This document shows, piece by piece, positions 46,877-55,847 of a stretch of DNA of 64,000 nucleotides (position 1 is its first letter; the number at the start of each line of letters is the position of its first letter). The DNA lies in contig PWEL01000038.1 in NCBI GenBank assembly GCA_003553945.1, positions 31,028 through 95,027 on the forward strand, written 5' to 3'. The DNA comes from Mollicutes bacterium (GTDB lineage Bacteria; Bacillota_I; Bacilli_A; Izemoplasmatales; Izemoplasmataceae). The translations under genes and the position numbers were made by a program. The notes under the pieces are model-generated. The model searched no databases, was not told the DNA's origin, and worked only from the letters and a program-made list of their open reading frames with translations.

Positions 46877-46889
46877 CGTGAACAGGGCA

Positions 46890-47825
46890 TCACTCAAGTC
46901 TGATACCTTCTTTCAAGAGAGTCCTTCCGGCACCATTCAGAAAAGACGTGATGTCCATCGCCTTCTTTGACTCGAGCTGCACACGCTTCAGGCTGAGCGC
47001 ACCCACTTTGGCCTTGACAACGGCGTGATGCTTATCAACATGGACCACTGTACCAGGGGTCGCATCGCTCCTCGTTTCTAAAGGACTGGCCGAGAAGACC
47101 TTCAGTTTCCTGCCATCGAGCGTGGTGAACGCACCCGGAGAGGGGTTGAAAGCACGGATCTTCCGGTGGATCTTTGTGGCGGCCATATCGAAGGAGAGCC
47201 TTGCCTCTTCCTTCCCAACCTTGGGGGCATAGGTCGCCTCGCCTTCAGTTTGCGGTTCGGGCTCGATCTCGCCGGAAGCTATCCGCGGCAGTGTCTCTAC
47301 GAGCAGCGCGGTTCCGGCGCGGATGAGTTTCTCACTCAATGTCCCTTTCGTTTCATCACAAGCGAGAGAGACTTCGGAACTTGCATAGACTGGCCCGGCA
47401 TCCATGCGGTCCACCATGTGCATGATCGAGACACCGGTTGTCTCATATCCGTATTCAACGGCCCGGGTGATGGGCGCCGCCCCGCGCAACGCGGGGAGCA
47501 GGCTGGCATGCACATTGACCGGCGCCTTGCGCGGTGCCTCGAGCATGGGGCTGGGCACTTTTTTTCCATAGGCGACTGTGATCAGCAGGTCGATATCATG
47601 CGCCTTGATTGTTTCATGGAGCGCATCAAGCTTCTCGGGCTGCCAGACATCAAGACCGAGGGTGACGGCCTTCTCTTTCACCGGAGTCGGACGCGGTCTG
47701 CGTCGCCGGCCGCGCTGCCTGTCCGGCAGCGTGAGGACGGCTTTTATATTGTAATGGGCGTGCAATGCTTCAAGGAACGGCACGCTGAAGTCGGATGTGC
47801 CTGCGAATAGAATCTTCATCTTCAT
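46890..47825 (-). CDS. fmt: Methionyl-tRNA formyltransferase
   Basis: NVHASLLPALRGAAPITRAVEYGYETTGVSIMHMVDRMDAGPVYA. Confidence 0.95.
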   Translation of the reverse strand: MKMKILFAGTSDFSVPFLEALHAHYNIKAVLTLPDRQRGRRRRPRPTPVKEKAVTLGLDVWQPEKLDALHETIKAHDIDLLITVAYGKKVPSPMLEAPRKAPVNVHASLLPALRGAAPITRAVEYGYETTGVSIMHMVDRMDAGPVYASSEVSLACDETKGTLSEKLIRAGTALLVETLPRIASGEIEPEPQTEGEATYAPKVGKEEARLSFDMAATKIHRKIRAFNPSPGAFTTLDGRKLKVFSASPLETRSDATPGTVVHVDKHHAVVKAKVGALSLKRVQLESKKAMDITSFLNGAGRTLLKEGIRLE

Positions 47826-47879
47826 ACCTCCTGGAATTCTCCAAGTTCACATCGTTTGATATCATGGTCCGTTCGACAG

Positions 47880-50213
47880 TCAAAAGACCCTGGGGTAATG
47901 ATTGACAACGAGTTTGGATGTGCGCATATCGAAAAGCCCGCTCAGTTCGTTCAGCGCCTTATAAACCTCCGCTTCACCATCATGTCTGAGAATAAGCTGC
48001 TGGCGATGCATGCCGTGTTGGTGGGGGAATGTGGGACGCGTAGGCCCTAAAGGCTTGTAGAGGCGTTTCTGAAGGAAACGGCGCGCCTTGAGGGCGAGCT
48101 GATGCGCATAGGCTGAATGTTCGTGTAGCACAAGAAGCTGGGTGAGATTCTTGAAAGGCTCGACATTGGTCTGGCGTCTGAAATCTATCTCGCGCTCATA
48201 AAAGGCTTCGTAGTCACCCTCGGCGACTGCTTGAAAGACTGGATGGTCCTTCTGATAGGTCTGGATGACAACATCTCCGCGCGTACTGCGCCTACCGCTT
48301 CTGCCAGCTATCTGCATGAGAAGCGAGAACGTTTCACTCTGGGCATAGAAATCCGGCACATGGAGCGCCATGTCCGCGGAAAGCACGCCTACGAGCGTGA
48401 CATTATCGAAATCCAGTCCCTTGGCGATCATCTGGGTGCCGATGAGGATATCCCCTTCCCTCTCGAACTGATGCAGCAGCTTCTCATGAGCCTGTTTCCT
48501 ACCGGTGGTGTCCTTATCCATGCGAACGATGTTCGCTTGAGGAAATGTTTCACGGAGCGCTTCTTCCACCCTCTCGCTTCCAGCCCCCATATAACGGATG
48601 TGCGGGCTGCCGCAGGAAGGACACTGTTTTGGGACCGCACGCTTCTTCCCGCAGTGATGGCACATGAGGCGGGAGGTATGCTTGTGGAATGTCAGACTGA
48701 TATCGCAATCCTCGCATTTCTCCACATGACCGCACTGACGGCACAGCACGAACCGCGCATGCCCCCGGCGGTTCATGAGGATGAGCGTCTGTTCATGGTT
48801 GGAAAGTCGGGATTCAATGCCTTTTCTGAGAGTCTCGGAGAACATGGATCGGTTGCCGGAGTGAAACGCGGCCTTCATGTCCACGATATCGATACGGGGG
48901 GAGACGCTTTTCAACGCACGCTGCTTGAGCGTCAGAAGCTTGTACTTCCCCTCCCTCGCCTTGTAATAGGATACAATCGAAGGGGTCGCGCTGCCGAGGA
49001 CCAAGGGTGCATCATGATAAGACGCCCGTCTTCGAGCAACCGCCCTGGCATCATAAGCCGGTGCATCCTCCTGTATATAACTATCGCTCTGTTCCTCGTC
49101 GATGGCGATGAATCCGATGTCCCTTAACGGTGCGAAGACAGCGCTTCTCGCACCGATGACGACGTCGGCCTCGCCACGGAATATCTTCCGCCATTCATCA
49201 TATTGTTCGCCGGCGCTCAACCCGCTGTGATAGACAGCCACACGATTGGGGAAACGGGCTTTGAAGCGGGCGGTGATCTTCGGAGTGAGAGAGATCTCAG
49301 GAAGGAGCACCAGAGCGGTCTCGCCTCTTTGAAGCGCCGCTTCACTCAATTTTATATAGATCTCCGTCTTGCCGCTTGAAGCGACACCATGCAGCAAGAA
49401 TGCGCCATGTGTCCCCAATGTACGCTCAACCGCAAGATACGCTTCGCGCTGTTCGTCATTGAGGGTTACATCCTTGTCCTCGAGTGCATAGAGCATGCGC
49501 TGTTCCCGGTAGGTCTCCCTCGAGAAGATTTCAATCAATCCTCTCTCTTCAAGACGATTCAAGCTTGCGCGTGCTGCGCCGACCTCCTTCAGAAGCCTTG
49601 CTTTCTCCATGGGGCCATCGACCGACTTCAACAATTCAAGCAATGCCTTCTGCTTCTGACCGAGTGGTGAAGAGGGCTCCCTCAGAAAGCGGACAAACTC
49701 GACCATCCTCGCTCGCTCCGCCTGCGAGAGCCGCACGGACTCCTCGAGCGCGCCTTCCTTCACCGCACGCCTCACCTGCGGCATATGATCGGAGAGCTTT
49801 TCCGCAGGCACCGCCTTCCCCGTTTCGAACAGGGAAGAGAGTGACTCGTCGAGGCGCGACGCATCCTTGAGTCGGAACACCCGCTTATAGCGCACAGAGA
49901 GCGCCCGCGGAAGCATCGCATGCAGATAGGCGACATGGGGGTAGACATGTTCATGGCTGAGCGATTCGGAGAGGGCAAGGCGCTCTTCATCGAAAAAGGG
50001 GGGGTCGTCGAGGATGCCCTTCAACGGCTTGACACCCTTTACTTCGCTCTCTTTCTTGAGGGCGAGCACGAAACCGCTTCTCGTGCGGGTCTGAAAAGGC
50101 ACTTCGACACGCTGCCCCTTTGAAATATACGCACGGAGCGCTTTTGGCACCTTATAATCAAAGACGCGGTCGAGCGCTTGGTGCGGGAGATCCACCAATA
50201 CTTCTACGTACAT
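47880..50213 (-). CDS. priA: Primosomal protein N' (PriA helicase)
   Basis: LLHGVASSGKTEIYIKL, DEEQSDSYIQEDAPAYDARAVA, zinc motifs CRQCGHVEKCEDCDISL / CHHCGKKRAVPKQCPSC, AGRSGRRSTRGDVVIQT. Confidence 0.96.
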   Translation of the reverse strand: MYVEVLVDLPHQALDRVFDYKVPKALRAYISKGQRVEVPFQTRTRSGFVLALKKESEVKGVKPLKGILDDPPFFDEERLALSESLSHEHVYPHVAYLHAMLPRALSVRYKRVFRLKDASRLDESLSSLFETGKAVPAEKLSDHMPQVRRAVKEGALEESVRLSQAERARMVEFVRFLREPSSPLGQKQKALLELLKSVDGPMEKARLLKEVGAARASLNRLEERGLIEIFSRETYREQRMLYALEDKDVTLNDEQREAYLAVERTLGTHGAFLLHGVASSGKTEIYIKLSEAALQRGETALVLLPEISLTPKITARFKARFPNRVAVYHSGLSAGEQYDEWRKIFRGEADVVIGARSAVFAPLRDIGFIAIDEEQSDSYIQEDAPAYDARAVARRRASYHDAPLVLGSATPSIVSYYKAREGKYKLLTLKQRALKSVSPRIDIVDMKAAFHSGNRSMFSETLRKGIESRLSNHEQTLILMNRRGHARFVLCRQCGHVEKCEDCDISLTFHKHTSRLMCHHCGKKRAVPKQCPSCGSPHIRYMGAGSERVEEALRETFPQANIVRMDKDTTGRKQAHEKLLHQFEREGDILIGTQMIAKGLDFDNVTLVGVLSADMALHVPDFYAQSETFSLLMQIAGRSGRRSTRGDVVIQTYQKDHPVFQAVAEGDYEAFYEREIDFRRQTNVEPFKNLTQLLVLHEHSAYAHQLALKARRFLQKRLYKPLGPTRPTFPHQHGMHRQQLILRHDGEAEVYKALNELSGLFDMRTSKLVVNHYPRVF

Positions 50214-50222
50214 GCAATCCTC

Positions 50223-51011
50223 CTACAAAAACCCCAGATGTTCAAGGCCTTTACGGATACCGTCCTCATCGACCCTCGCTGTCACATGGGAGGCTCGTTC
50301 CTTGGCCGCTACAGCGGCATTGCCCATAGCCACGGAATGCGGCACCCTACCGAGCATCTCGCAGTCGTTGTTGCCGTCGCCGAAGGCGTAGGCCCGACTG
50401 AGCGGGATATCAAACGCCTGAAGCACACGGCCTATGCCGTCCTCCTTGTTCTTCTTCGCATGGAGCACATCGAATCCTTCCTCGAACCAGGGGACGACCC
50501 TATAACCTTCCGGGACATCGATCGACGGTTCCGAAGAAGTGAACGCCCAGAGCTGATAGATTGGCATGCGCTTGTGAAGGTCCGGGTCCAGTTCCGGCAG
50601 AGGAAGACTCTTCGCATCAAAACGGGAAGCGATGTAGTCGTTCATCGCATTGATTCCATGACTGTATTTCCCCAGCATGCCATACAGCAGGTTTGATTGT
50701 TCAAAGAGTCTCTTGATGCCTCTCACATCCGCCTCGGGCATAGGATCATCGTGCAGGCACGCATCCCCGTGATAGATCAACCGGCCGTTGAGCGTCACCA
50801 GCACATCGAAATACCGCCTTATGGGTTCAATCACACCCAGCATATAGGGGCCGCGCCCTGTAGCGATCGCCAGCAGCACATCCTCCCTGGAGGACAGCGC
50901 ATCCAGCGCCGCTACCGTGGAGGCCGGAACAATCCTGTTAGTGGCATCATAGAGGGTATCGTCAATGTCAAAAAAAATAATCTTTCGTGTTTTCACTTTC
51001 ATCCCCTTCAT
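50223..51011 (-). CDS. HAD superfamily (Cof-type) hydrolase
   Basis: IIFFDIDDTLYDATNRIVPAS, AIATGRGPYML, AYAFGDGNNDCEMLGRVPHSVAMGNA. Confidence 0.9.
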   Translation of the reverse strand: MKGMKVKTRKIIFFDIDDTLYDATNRIVPASTVAALDALSSREDVLLAIATGRGPYMLGVIEPIRRYFDVLVTLNGRLIYHGDACLHDDPMPEADVRGIKRLFEQSNLLYGMLGKYSHGINAMNDYIASRFDAKSLPLPELDPDLHKRMPIYQLWAFTSSEPSIDVPEGYRVVPWFEEGFDVLHAKKNKEDGIGRVLQAFDIPLSRAYAFGDGNNDCEMLGRVPHSVAMGNAAVAAKERASHVTARVDEDGIRKGLEHLGFL

Positions 51012-51032
51012 GCAAATTATAACACAAATCCT

Positions 51033-51061
51033 TTGGTTTATAGCGAAAAATAAGCTATAAT
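51033..51061 (+). promoter_or_regulatory. Candidate promoter of rnjA
   Basis: TTGGTT - 17 nt - TATAAT; AGGAGG RBS before ATG 51097. Divergent TGTTATAAT on the reverse strand serves the HAD gene. Confidence 0.55.
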
Positions 51062-51096
51062 GGGGTGATTAGAAACAAACATAGGAGGACTCGATA

Positions 51097-52773
51097 ATGC
51101 AAAACCTTTTGAAAAAACACGAAGTCGGTGTGTTTGCATTAGGCGGTCTTGGTGAAGTAGGCAAGAACATGTACTGCGTGGAGTATCAGAATGAGATCAT
51201 CATCATTGATGCCGGCATCATGTTTCCTGACGACCATCTGCTCGGCATAGACTATGTCATCCCCGATTACACATATCTAAAGCAGAACGAGCACAAAATC
51301 AAGGCGCTTTTCATCACACACGGACACGAGGACCACATCGGAGGCATCCCGTGGCTCCTCCGGGAGATCAAGATCCCGAAGATCTACGCCAGCGGCATCG
51401 CCGTCGGCCTGATCAAGAACAAGATGCAGGAACACAGGGGGGTTCACTACAACCTCCTCGAATTCTTTGAAAACGACAGGATCCGCTTCAAGCATCTGAA
51501 AGTAGGCTTTTTCCGTACCAACCACTCCATCCCGGATTCCTACGGCATCGTCGTGAGTACCCCGCAAGGCAAGATCGTCCATACCAGCGATTTCACCTTC
51601 GACTTCACGCCCACAGGGCCGGACGCCGATTACGCAAAGATGGCGAGGCTCGGCAATGAAGGCGTCAAACTACTACTCAGCGACTCCACCAATGCCGAGA
51701 TTGAAACCTTCACCAAGAGCGAGACCACGATCAGCGAAAACATCAGGGACATCTTCTCCCGCATCAAGGGGCGCGCTGTCGTAGCGACATTCGCTTCCAA
51801 TATCCACCGCGTCCAGCAAATCGTCGAGGCGTCGATCGCCACCGACCGTAAGATCGCGGTCTTCGGCCGCAGCATGGAACGCACCATCGAAGTGGGCACG
51901 GAGATGGGCTATATCAAGGCGCCCCACGGCACCTTCGTCAGCGCCAAGGCCCTCAAGTATTTCAAGCCCCATGAGATCACCATCCTCTCCACAGGGTCGC
52001 AGGGCGAACCGTTCGCCGCCCTCTCCCGCATCGCCAACCGCACACACAAGCAGATCAAGATACAGCCCGGGGACACCGTCATATTCTCCTCGAGCCCCAT
52101 CCCCGGCAATCAACCGAGCATCAACAAGACCATCAATCAGCTCTTCCGTCAGGGCGCGAACGTCATCACGCACTCGCCGCTCACAGACACCCACACCAGC
52201 GGCCACGCCGGTTCCGAGGAGCTGAAACTCATGCTCAAGCTCATCAAGCCCTGTTTCTTCATGCCTGTACACGGGGAGCACCGCATGCTCAAGAAACATG
52301 CGGAGACCGCGCTATCCACCGGAGTGAAGAAAGGCAACGAATTCGTCCTCGACAACGGCGATGTCCTCGCCATCAGCAACAACAAGGCCCGCATCGCAGG
52401 CAATGTAGAGGCCTCGAGCGTCTTCATAGACGGCAAGGGCATCGGCGACATCGGCAACATCGTCCTGAAGGACAGAAAGATTCTGAGCGAGGACGGCCTT
52501 CTATCGGCGATCGTCACCATCGACGAGGAGAAGAACCGGACGATCGGCAAGAGCGTCATCGTCTCCAGGGGCTTCGTCTACATGAAGGACCACACCGCCC
52601 TCACCAAGGAGATCAGTCATATGGTCGACCAGCATGTCGACAATCTGCTCAAGAAGGAGAACAAACTCCACATCCACTCGCTGAAAAAGGAAATCATCCG
52701 GATTCTCAACCGCTACATCTACAACAAGACAGAACGCAACCCCATGATTCTCCCGGTCATCGTCACCGTCTGA
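51097..52773 (+). CDS. rnjA: Ribonuclease J
   Basis: ALFITHGHEDHIGGIPWLL metallo-beta-lactamase motif, beta-CASP HTSGHAGSEELKLMLKLIKPCFFMPVHGEHRML. Confidence 0.95.
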   Translation: MQNLLKKHEVGVFALGGLGEVGKNMYCVEYQNEIIIIDAGIMFPDDHLLGIDYVIPDYTYLKQNEHKIKALFITHGHEDHIGGIPWLLREIKIPKIYASGIAVGLIKNKMQEHRGVHYNLLEFFENDRIRFKHLKVGFFRTNHSIPDSYGIVVSTPQGKIVHTSDFTFDFTPTGPDADYAKMARLGNEGVKLLLSDSTNAEIETFTKSETTISENIRDIFSRIKGRAVVATFASNIHRVQQIVEASIATDRKIAVFGRSMERTIEVGTEMGYIKAPHGTFVSAKALKYFKPHEITILSTGSQGEPFAALSRIANRTHKQIKIQPGDTVIFSSSPIPGNQPSINKTINQLFRQGANVITHSPLTDTHTSGHAGSEELKLMLKLIKPCFFMPVHGEHRMLKKHAETALSTGVKKGNEFVLDNGDVLAISNNKARIAGNVEASSVFIDGKGIGDIGNIVLKDRKILSEDGLLSAIVTIDEEKNRTIGKSVIVSRGFVYMKDHTALTKEISHMVDQHVDNLLKKENKLHIHSLKKEIIRILNRYIYNKTERNPMILPVIVTV

Positions 52774-52791
52774 ACACCTGCATACGCTAAA

Positions 52792-52825
52792 AAGACACCC
52801 CCTTCCATTGCGAAGGGGGTGTCTT
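52792..52825 (+). terminator. Rho-independent terminator of rnjA (possibly bidirectional)
   Basis: AAGACACCCCCTTC-CATTGC-GAAGGGGGTGTCTT. Confidence 0.85.
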
Positions 52826-52841
52826 ATGTTGATGGTGAATA

Positions 52842-53732
52842 CTAAGCGGGCATCTGCCAGAGAACCCAGGATGCGGCGAGCACCTGGACAGTCACAGCCA
52901 CGATGGCAGTGCCCACGAAGGTCACAAGCCGATGTCTGAACAAGGAACTCGACCTGAGGAGCACAACGCTTAAGACGACAGCGATGATGAGCGCATTGAC
53001 GGTGATGGGCACAGGTAGGACAACATTCAAGACGATGAGGGAGACACCCAGCAGGCCCACCACCAGCCATCCCGCGCTTCTCACCCCGAACAGCACGACC
53101 GACGTGCGCTTGCCGGTCCTTCTATCCGCCGGAGCGTCAGGGAGCGCGGTAGAGACAGCCAGCGCAAGCTGCGCCGGCAGAAGGACAAGAACGGGCGCCC
53201 ATGGTAGTGTTGCGAAGACGCCTCCTTGTGAAAAGAAAGCGAAAAGCGGCAAGACGATGCCGACCCCGACCATCTGCAGACTCTCGCCGAACCCCCGATA
53301 GGAGAGCTTTATGGGGGAGAAACTATACGCCTGAAGCAAAAGAATCCCGGACACCGCGAAAATGATCGGCCACGCGCTACCAATGCGGAAAGAGAGGAGC
53401 GAAGCGAGGGCGATCGTCACAAAAGCCATCACGATCGCGCCTGAGAAAAGCGCGCGTCTCGTGAGCCGCTCCTCGATCAGCACCCTCGATCCCCCTGTGA
53501 ACGCCGTGGGGGCGTCATTCTGTTTATCACTCCAATAATCAGCGACATCATTGGCATACACGATGAATAAATGCAGCGAAAGCCCCGCAACATGCACAAG
53601 GACGACCTGCAGCGCATCCAGTCCTCCGAAGGCATGCGCATACAGCGCATGCCCGAGGATCAAGGGCGGGAATATGAACATATGCGCGGGCAGCCTGCTC
53701 GCTTTAATCCAGTGAATAATCATACGAACCAC
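52842..53732 (-). CDS. UbiA/MenA family prenyltransferase
   Basis: NDVADYWSDKQND and ALPDAPADRRTGKRTSVV Asp-rich motifs; polytopic. Confidence 0.85.
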   Translation of the reverse strand: MVRMIIHWIKASRLPAHMFIFPPLILGHALYAHAFGGLDALQVVLVHVAGLSLHLFIVYANDVADYWSDKQNDAPTAFTGGSRVLIEERLTRRALFSGAIVMAFVTIALASLLSFRIGSAWPIIFAVSGILLLQAYSFSPIKLSYRGFGESLQMVGVGIVLPLFAFFSQGGVFATLPWAPVLVLLPAQLALAVSTALPDAPADRRTGKRTSVVLFGVRSAGWLVVGLLGVSLIVLNVVLPVPITVNALIIAVVLSVVLLRSSSLFRHRLVTFVGTAIVAVTVQVLAASWVLWQMPA

Positions 53733-53781
53733 CTATCTCCATTAAAGCATATCATGATCAACATCTGGTGTGAGACGCATT

Positions 53782-53804
53782 AAAAAACCCCCGACGAACG
53801 GGGG
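53782..53804 (-). terminator. Terminator after galactokinase-like gene
   Basis: Reverse strand CCCCC-GTTCGTC-GGGGG-TTTTTT. Confidence 0.75.
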
Positions 53805-53817
53805 TGGGATGAAAGCG

Positions 53818-54966
53818 TCACAGGTGGCGGATCGGACCGTCGGGAACAATCCGGAACGCCTCCATATGCTTGGACATGCGGATATGGAAACGGTATTTGA
53901 AAGACTCCGCATCAAGCGCCTCGTCAAATAGAGCGAGAACGACCGGCGTCGAGGAGAAGAAACTCCGTTTCGCACCGAGAGCGCCGGTCTCGACAGCCAT
54001 TTTCACCAGCGTCTCCTGGAAGCTGTTCGTCGCATCGAGAAGATGGTGCTGCGAATGGTGGGACTGGTCCATGAGGTCTCCGAGGATCACAGGCTCCCTG
54101 TCCTTGATCGATTCGATGCCTTGTGCGACCCTGTCGTTTTCAAAAACGACATGCTCGGCGTGCATCAAAGCCTTCCGGGACGATATGAACCGCTTGTAAT
54201 CTGTGAATGTCGCCACATCCAGGTCGCAGAGCGCCTCGATCTCCCTATATTCCCGGATGGCATCAAGCGCCTTGGAAAAAGCCCTTATATGCGAAGAGAG
54301 TTCCGGGTCGACAGCGAAAGCGGGCTGCTTGACGACGAACATCCAGAGCGCCACGTCCATATCTTCAAGAGAAAACGGCGTACCTTCAAGCCGCTTGGTG
54401 TCGATGGAAAGCACGCTCCCTTCCGTTCCGAAGAAGGCCGCATAAAGCGGGGAGACAGTCGTCTTATGCCCCAGGACGGCGTCCCTGGCATGCAGGCTGT
54501 AGCGCACCTTCTTTTCCCGGGACAACCGGAAGTCGTTTGAAACATCCACAATCTCCGCAAAAAGCGATAAGAGCGTGGGCGCGATGAAGACGTTCATCTC
54601 CTCGGCGAGGGAGGTCATGAACGTTATGTTGAGCCCGTTCTCCATGGTATGCCCCTCGTACTGGCATTTACTCAGGAAAGCGGCGAAGACATTATAAAGA
54701 GAGTTCTCATGGGTGATGTTCAAATGCCGCATGTCGATCGTCGCCGACGCTTCCTTTCCGAAAAGGGACATATCGAACACAGTCGTGAAATCATCCCTCA
54801 CACTGACCGCCGCGTAGACGCCGAGCGAAGTGTTCAAGGTGAGCGTCGTCCCTCCGCCATAGTCGCAGTAGTCTCCGAGAAGATTTACGGGAATCGGTGC
54901 ATAGAACTGAGATGCCGGCACCCGGTTGAAAGTGTTCTTGTGGCGTTCGGAAAGTCTTTCCTTCAC
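53818..54966 (-). CDS. Galactokinase-like GHMP family protein, probably catalytically inactive
   Basis: APIPVNLLGDYCDYGGGTTLTLN aligns with the GalK signature, and EHVVFENDRVAQGI...LGDLMDQSHHSQ with the GalK C-domain, but key catalytic motifs are missing. Confidence 0.7.
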   Translation of the reverse strand: MKERLSERHKNTFNRVPASQFYAPIPVNLLGDYCDYGGGTTLTLNTSLGVYAAVSVRDDFTTVFDMSLFGKEASATIDMRHLNITHENSLYNVFAAFLSKCQYEGHTMENGLNITFMTSLAEEMNVFIAPTLLSLFAEIVDVSNDFRLSREKKVRYSLHARDAVLGHKTTVSPLYAAFFGTEGSVLSIDTKRLEGTPFSLEDMDVALWMFVVKQPAFAVDPELSSHIRAFSKALDAIREYREIEALCDLDVATFTDYKRFISSRKALMHAEHVVFENDRVAQGIESIKDREPVILGDLMDQSHHSQHHLLDATNSFQETLVKMAVETGALGAKRSFFSSTPVVLALFDEALDAESFKYRFHIRMSKHMEAFRIVPDGPIRHL

Positions 54967-54988
54967 AAAATCCCCTCCCGTCGGGGTT

Positions 54989-55843
54989 TTAGATATTCAG
55001 CGTCTCGTTAGCGTTTACAAGCGCTTGGAAACCATAGAACACGGCCCGTGTCATGCGCGCAACCTCGAGCGCATCATGCAGTTGGTTCTCCTTTTCGTAA
55101 CCGTACGCCTTGTAGGCCTTGAAAAGACCTATGTCATTTTTCCGGCGGAGATAGTTCTTATGCAGTGAAAGCAGGTCGACGAAGCGCGTCGCATCATCCA
55201 GCGAGAGCACGTCATTGATCTCATAGGCCTCTTTCAGTGAAAGGCTGTCGTTGCGGCCCCATACGATGACTGCGGGGCGGTAGGTGGCGAGCACTTCCTT
55301 GAAATGTTCGTAGAATTCTGAAAAATCGATGCCCTCATCGACATCGTCCTGGGAGACGCCCAGGAATTTCTTGGTGCGGAGGCTGACCTTCTCATGACGC
55401 GTAGGTCTTATATAACGGCTGTAGGTCTGGACGACCTTCCCTGTGGCATCCTCGAGGATGTATCCCGCCTGGATGATCTCCTGGATGAAATCATCATCCT
55501 TGCGATAGGGATGCATGCTCATCTCCAGATCGAGGAAGAGCTTGACGCCGAGACTGTTGACAAAGCGTGCGAGTTCACATCGCATGCGGCGCTGTGAATA
55601 GAGGGTCCGCGGACGCCTCCCCGGCTGCTCGATGCGGTAGACATCCTTGATGGGCCATTGGAGTCTCCCGCGGCGCCGCCTCGGCGCCTTTGCAAGCAGG
55701 GCGATAAAATTCCCCGGACGCAGGAAGGGAGAGAAACGCTGATACATAGCGCGTTGAAAATAATACCGCCGTCGCCGGCCCTTATGGGTGAATGTTATTG
55801 TGCGGCTTTTCTCATCGACCGTATGGATTCTTCCGTAATGCAT
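54989..55843 (-). CDS. DnaQ/DEDD-type 3'-5' exonuclease-like protein with a basic N-terminal domain
   Basis: KLFLDLEMSMHP (Exo I), AVIVWGRNDSLSLKEAY (Exo II), QLHDALEVARMT (Exo III-like). Start trimmed to MHYGRIHTVDE. Confidence 0.7.
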   Translation of the reverse strand: MHYGRIHTVDEKSRTITFTHKGRRRRYYFQRAMYQRFSPFLRPGNFIALLAKAPRRRRGRLQWPIKDVYRIEQPGRRPRTLYSQRRMRCELARFVNSLGVKLFLDLEMSMHPYRKDDDFIQEIIQAGYILEDATGKVVQTYSRYIRPTRHEKVSLRTKKFLGVSQDDVDEGIDFSEFYEHFKEVLATYRPAVIVWGRNDSLSLKEAYEINDVLSLDDATRFVDLLSLHKNYLRRKNDIGLFKAYKAYGYEKENQLHDALEVARMTRAVFYGFQALVNANETLNI

Positions 55844-55847
55844 GCAA

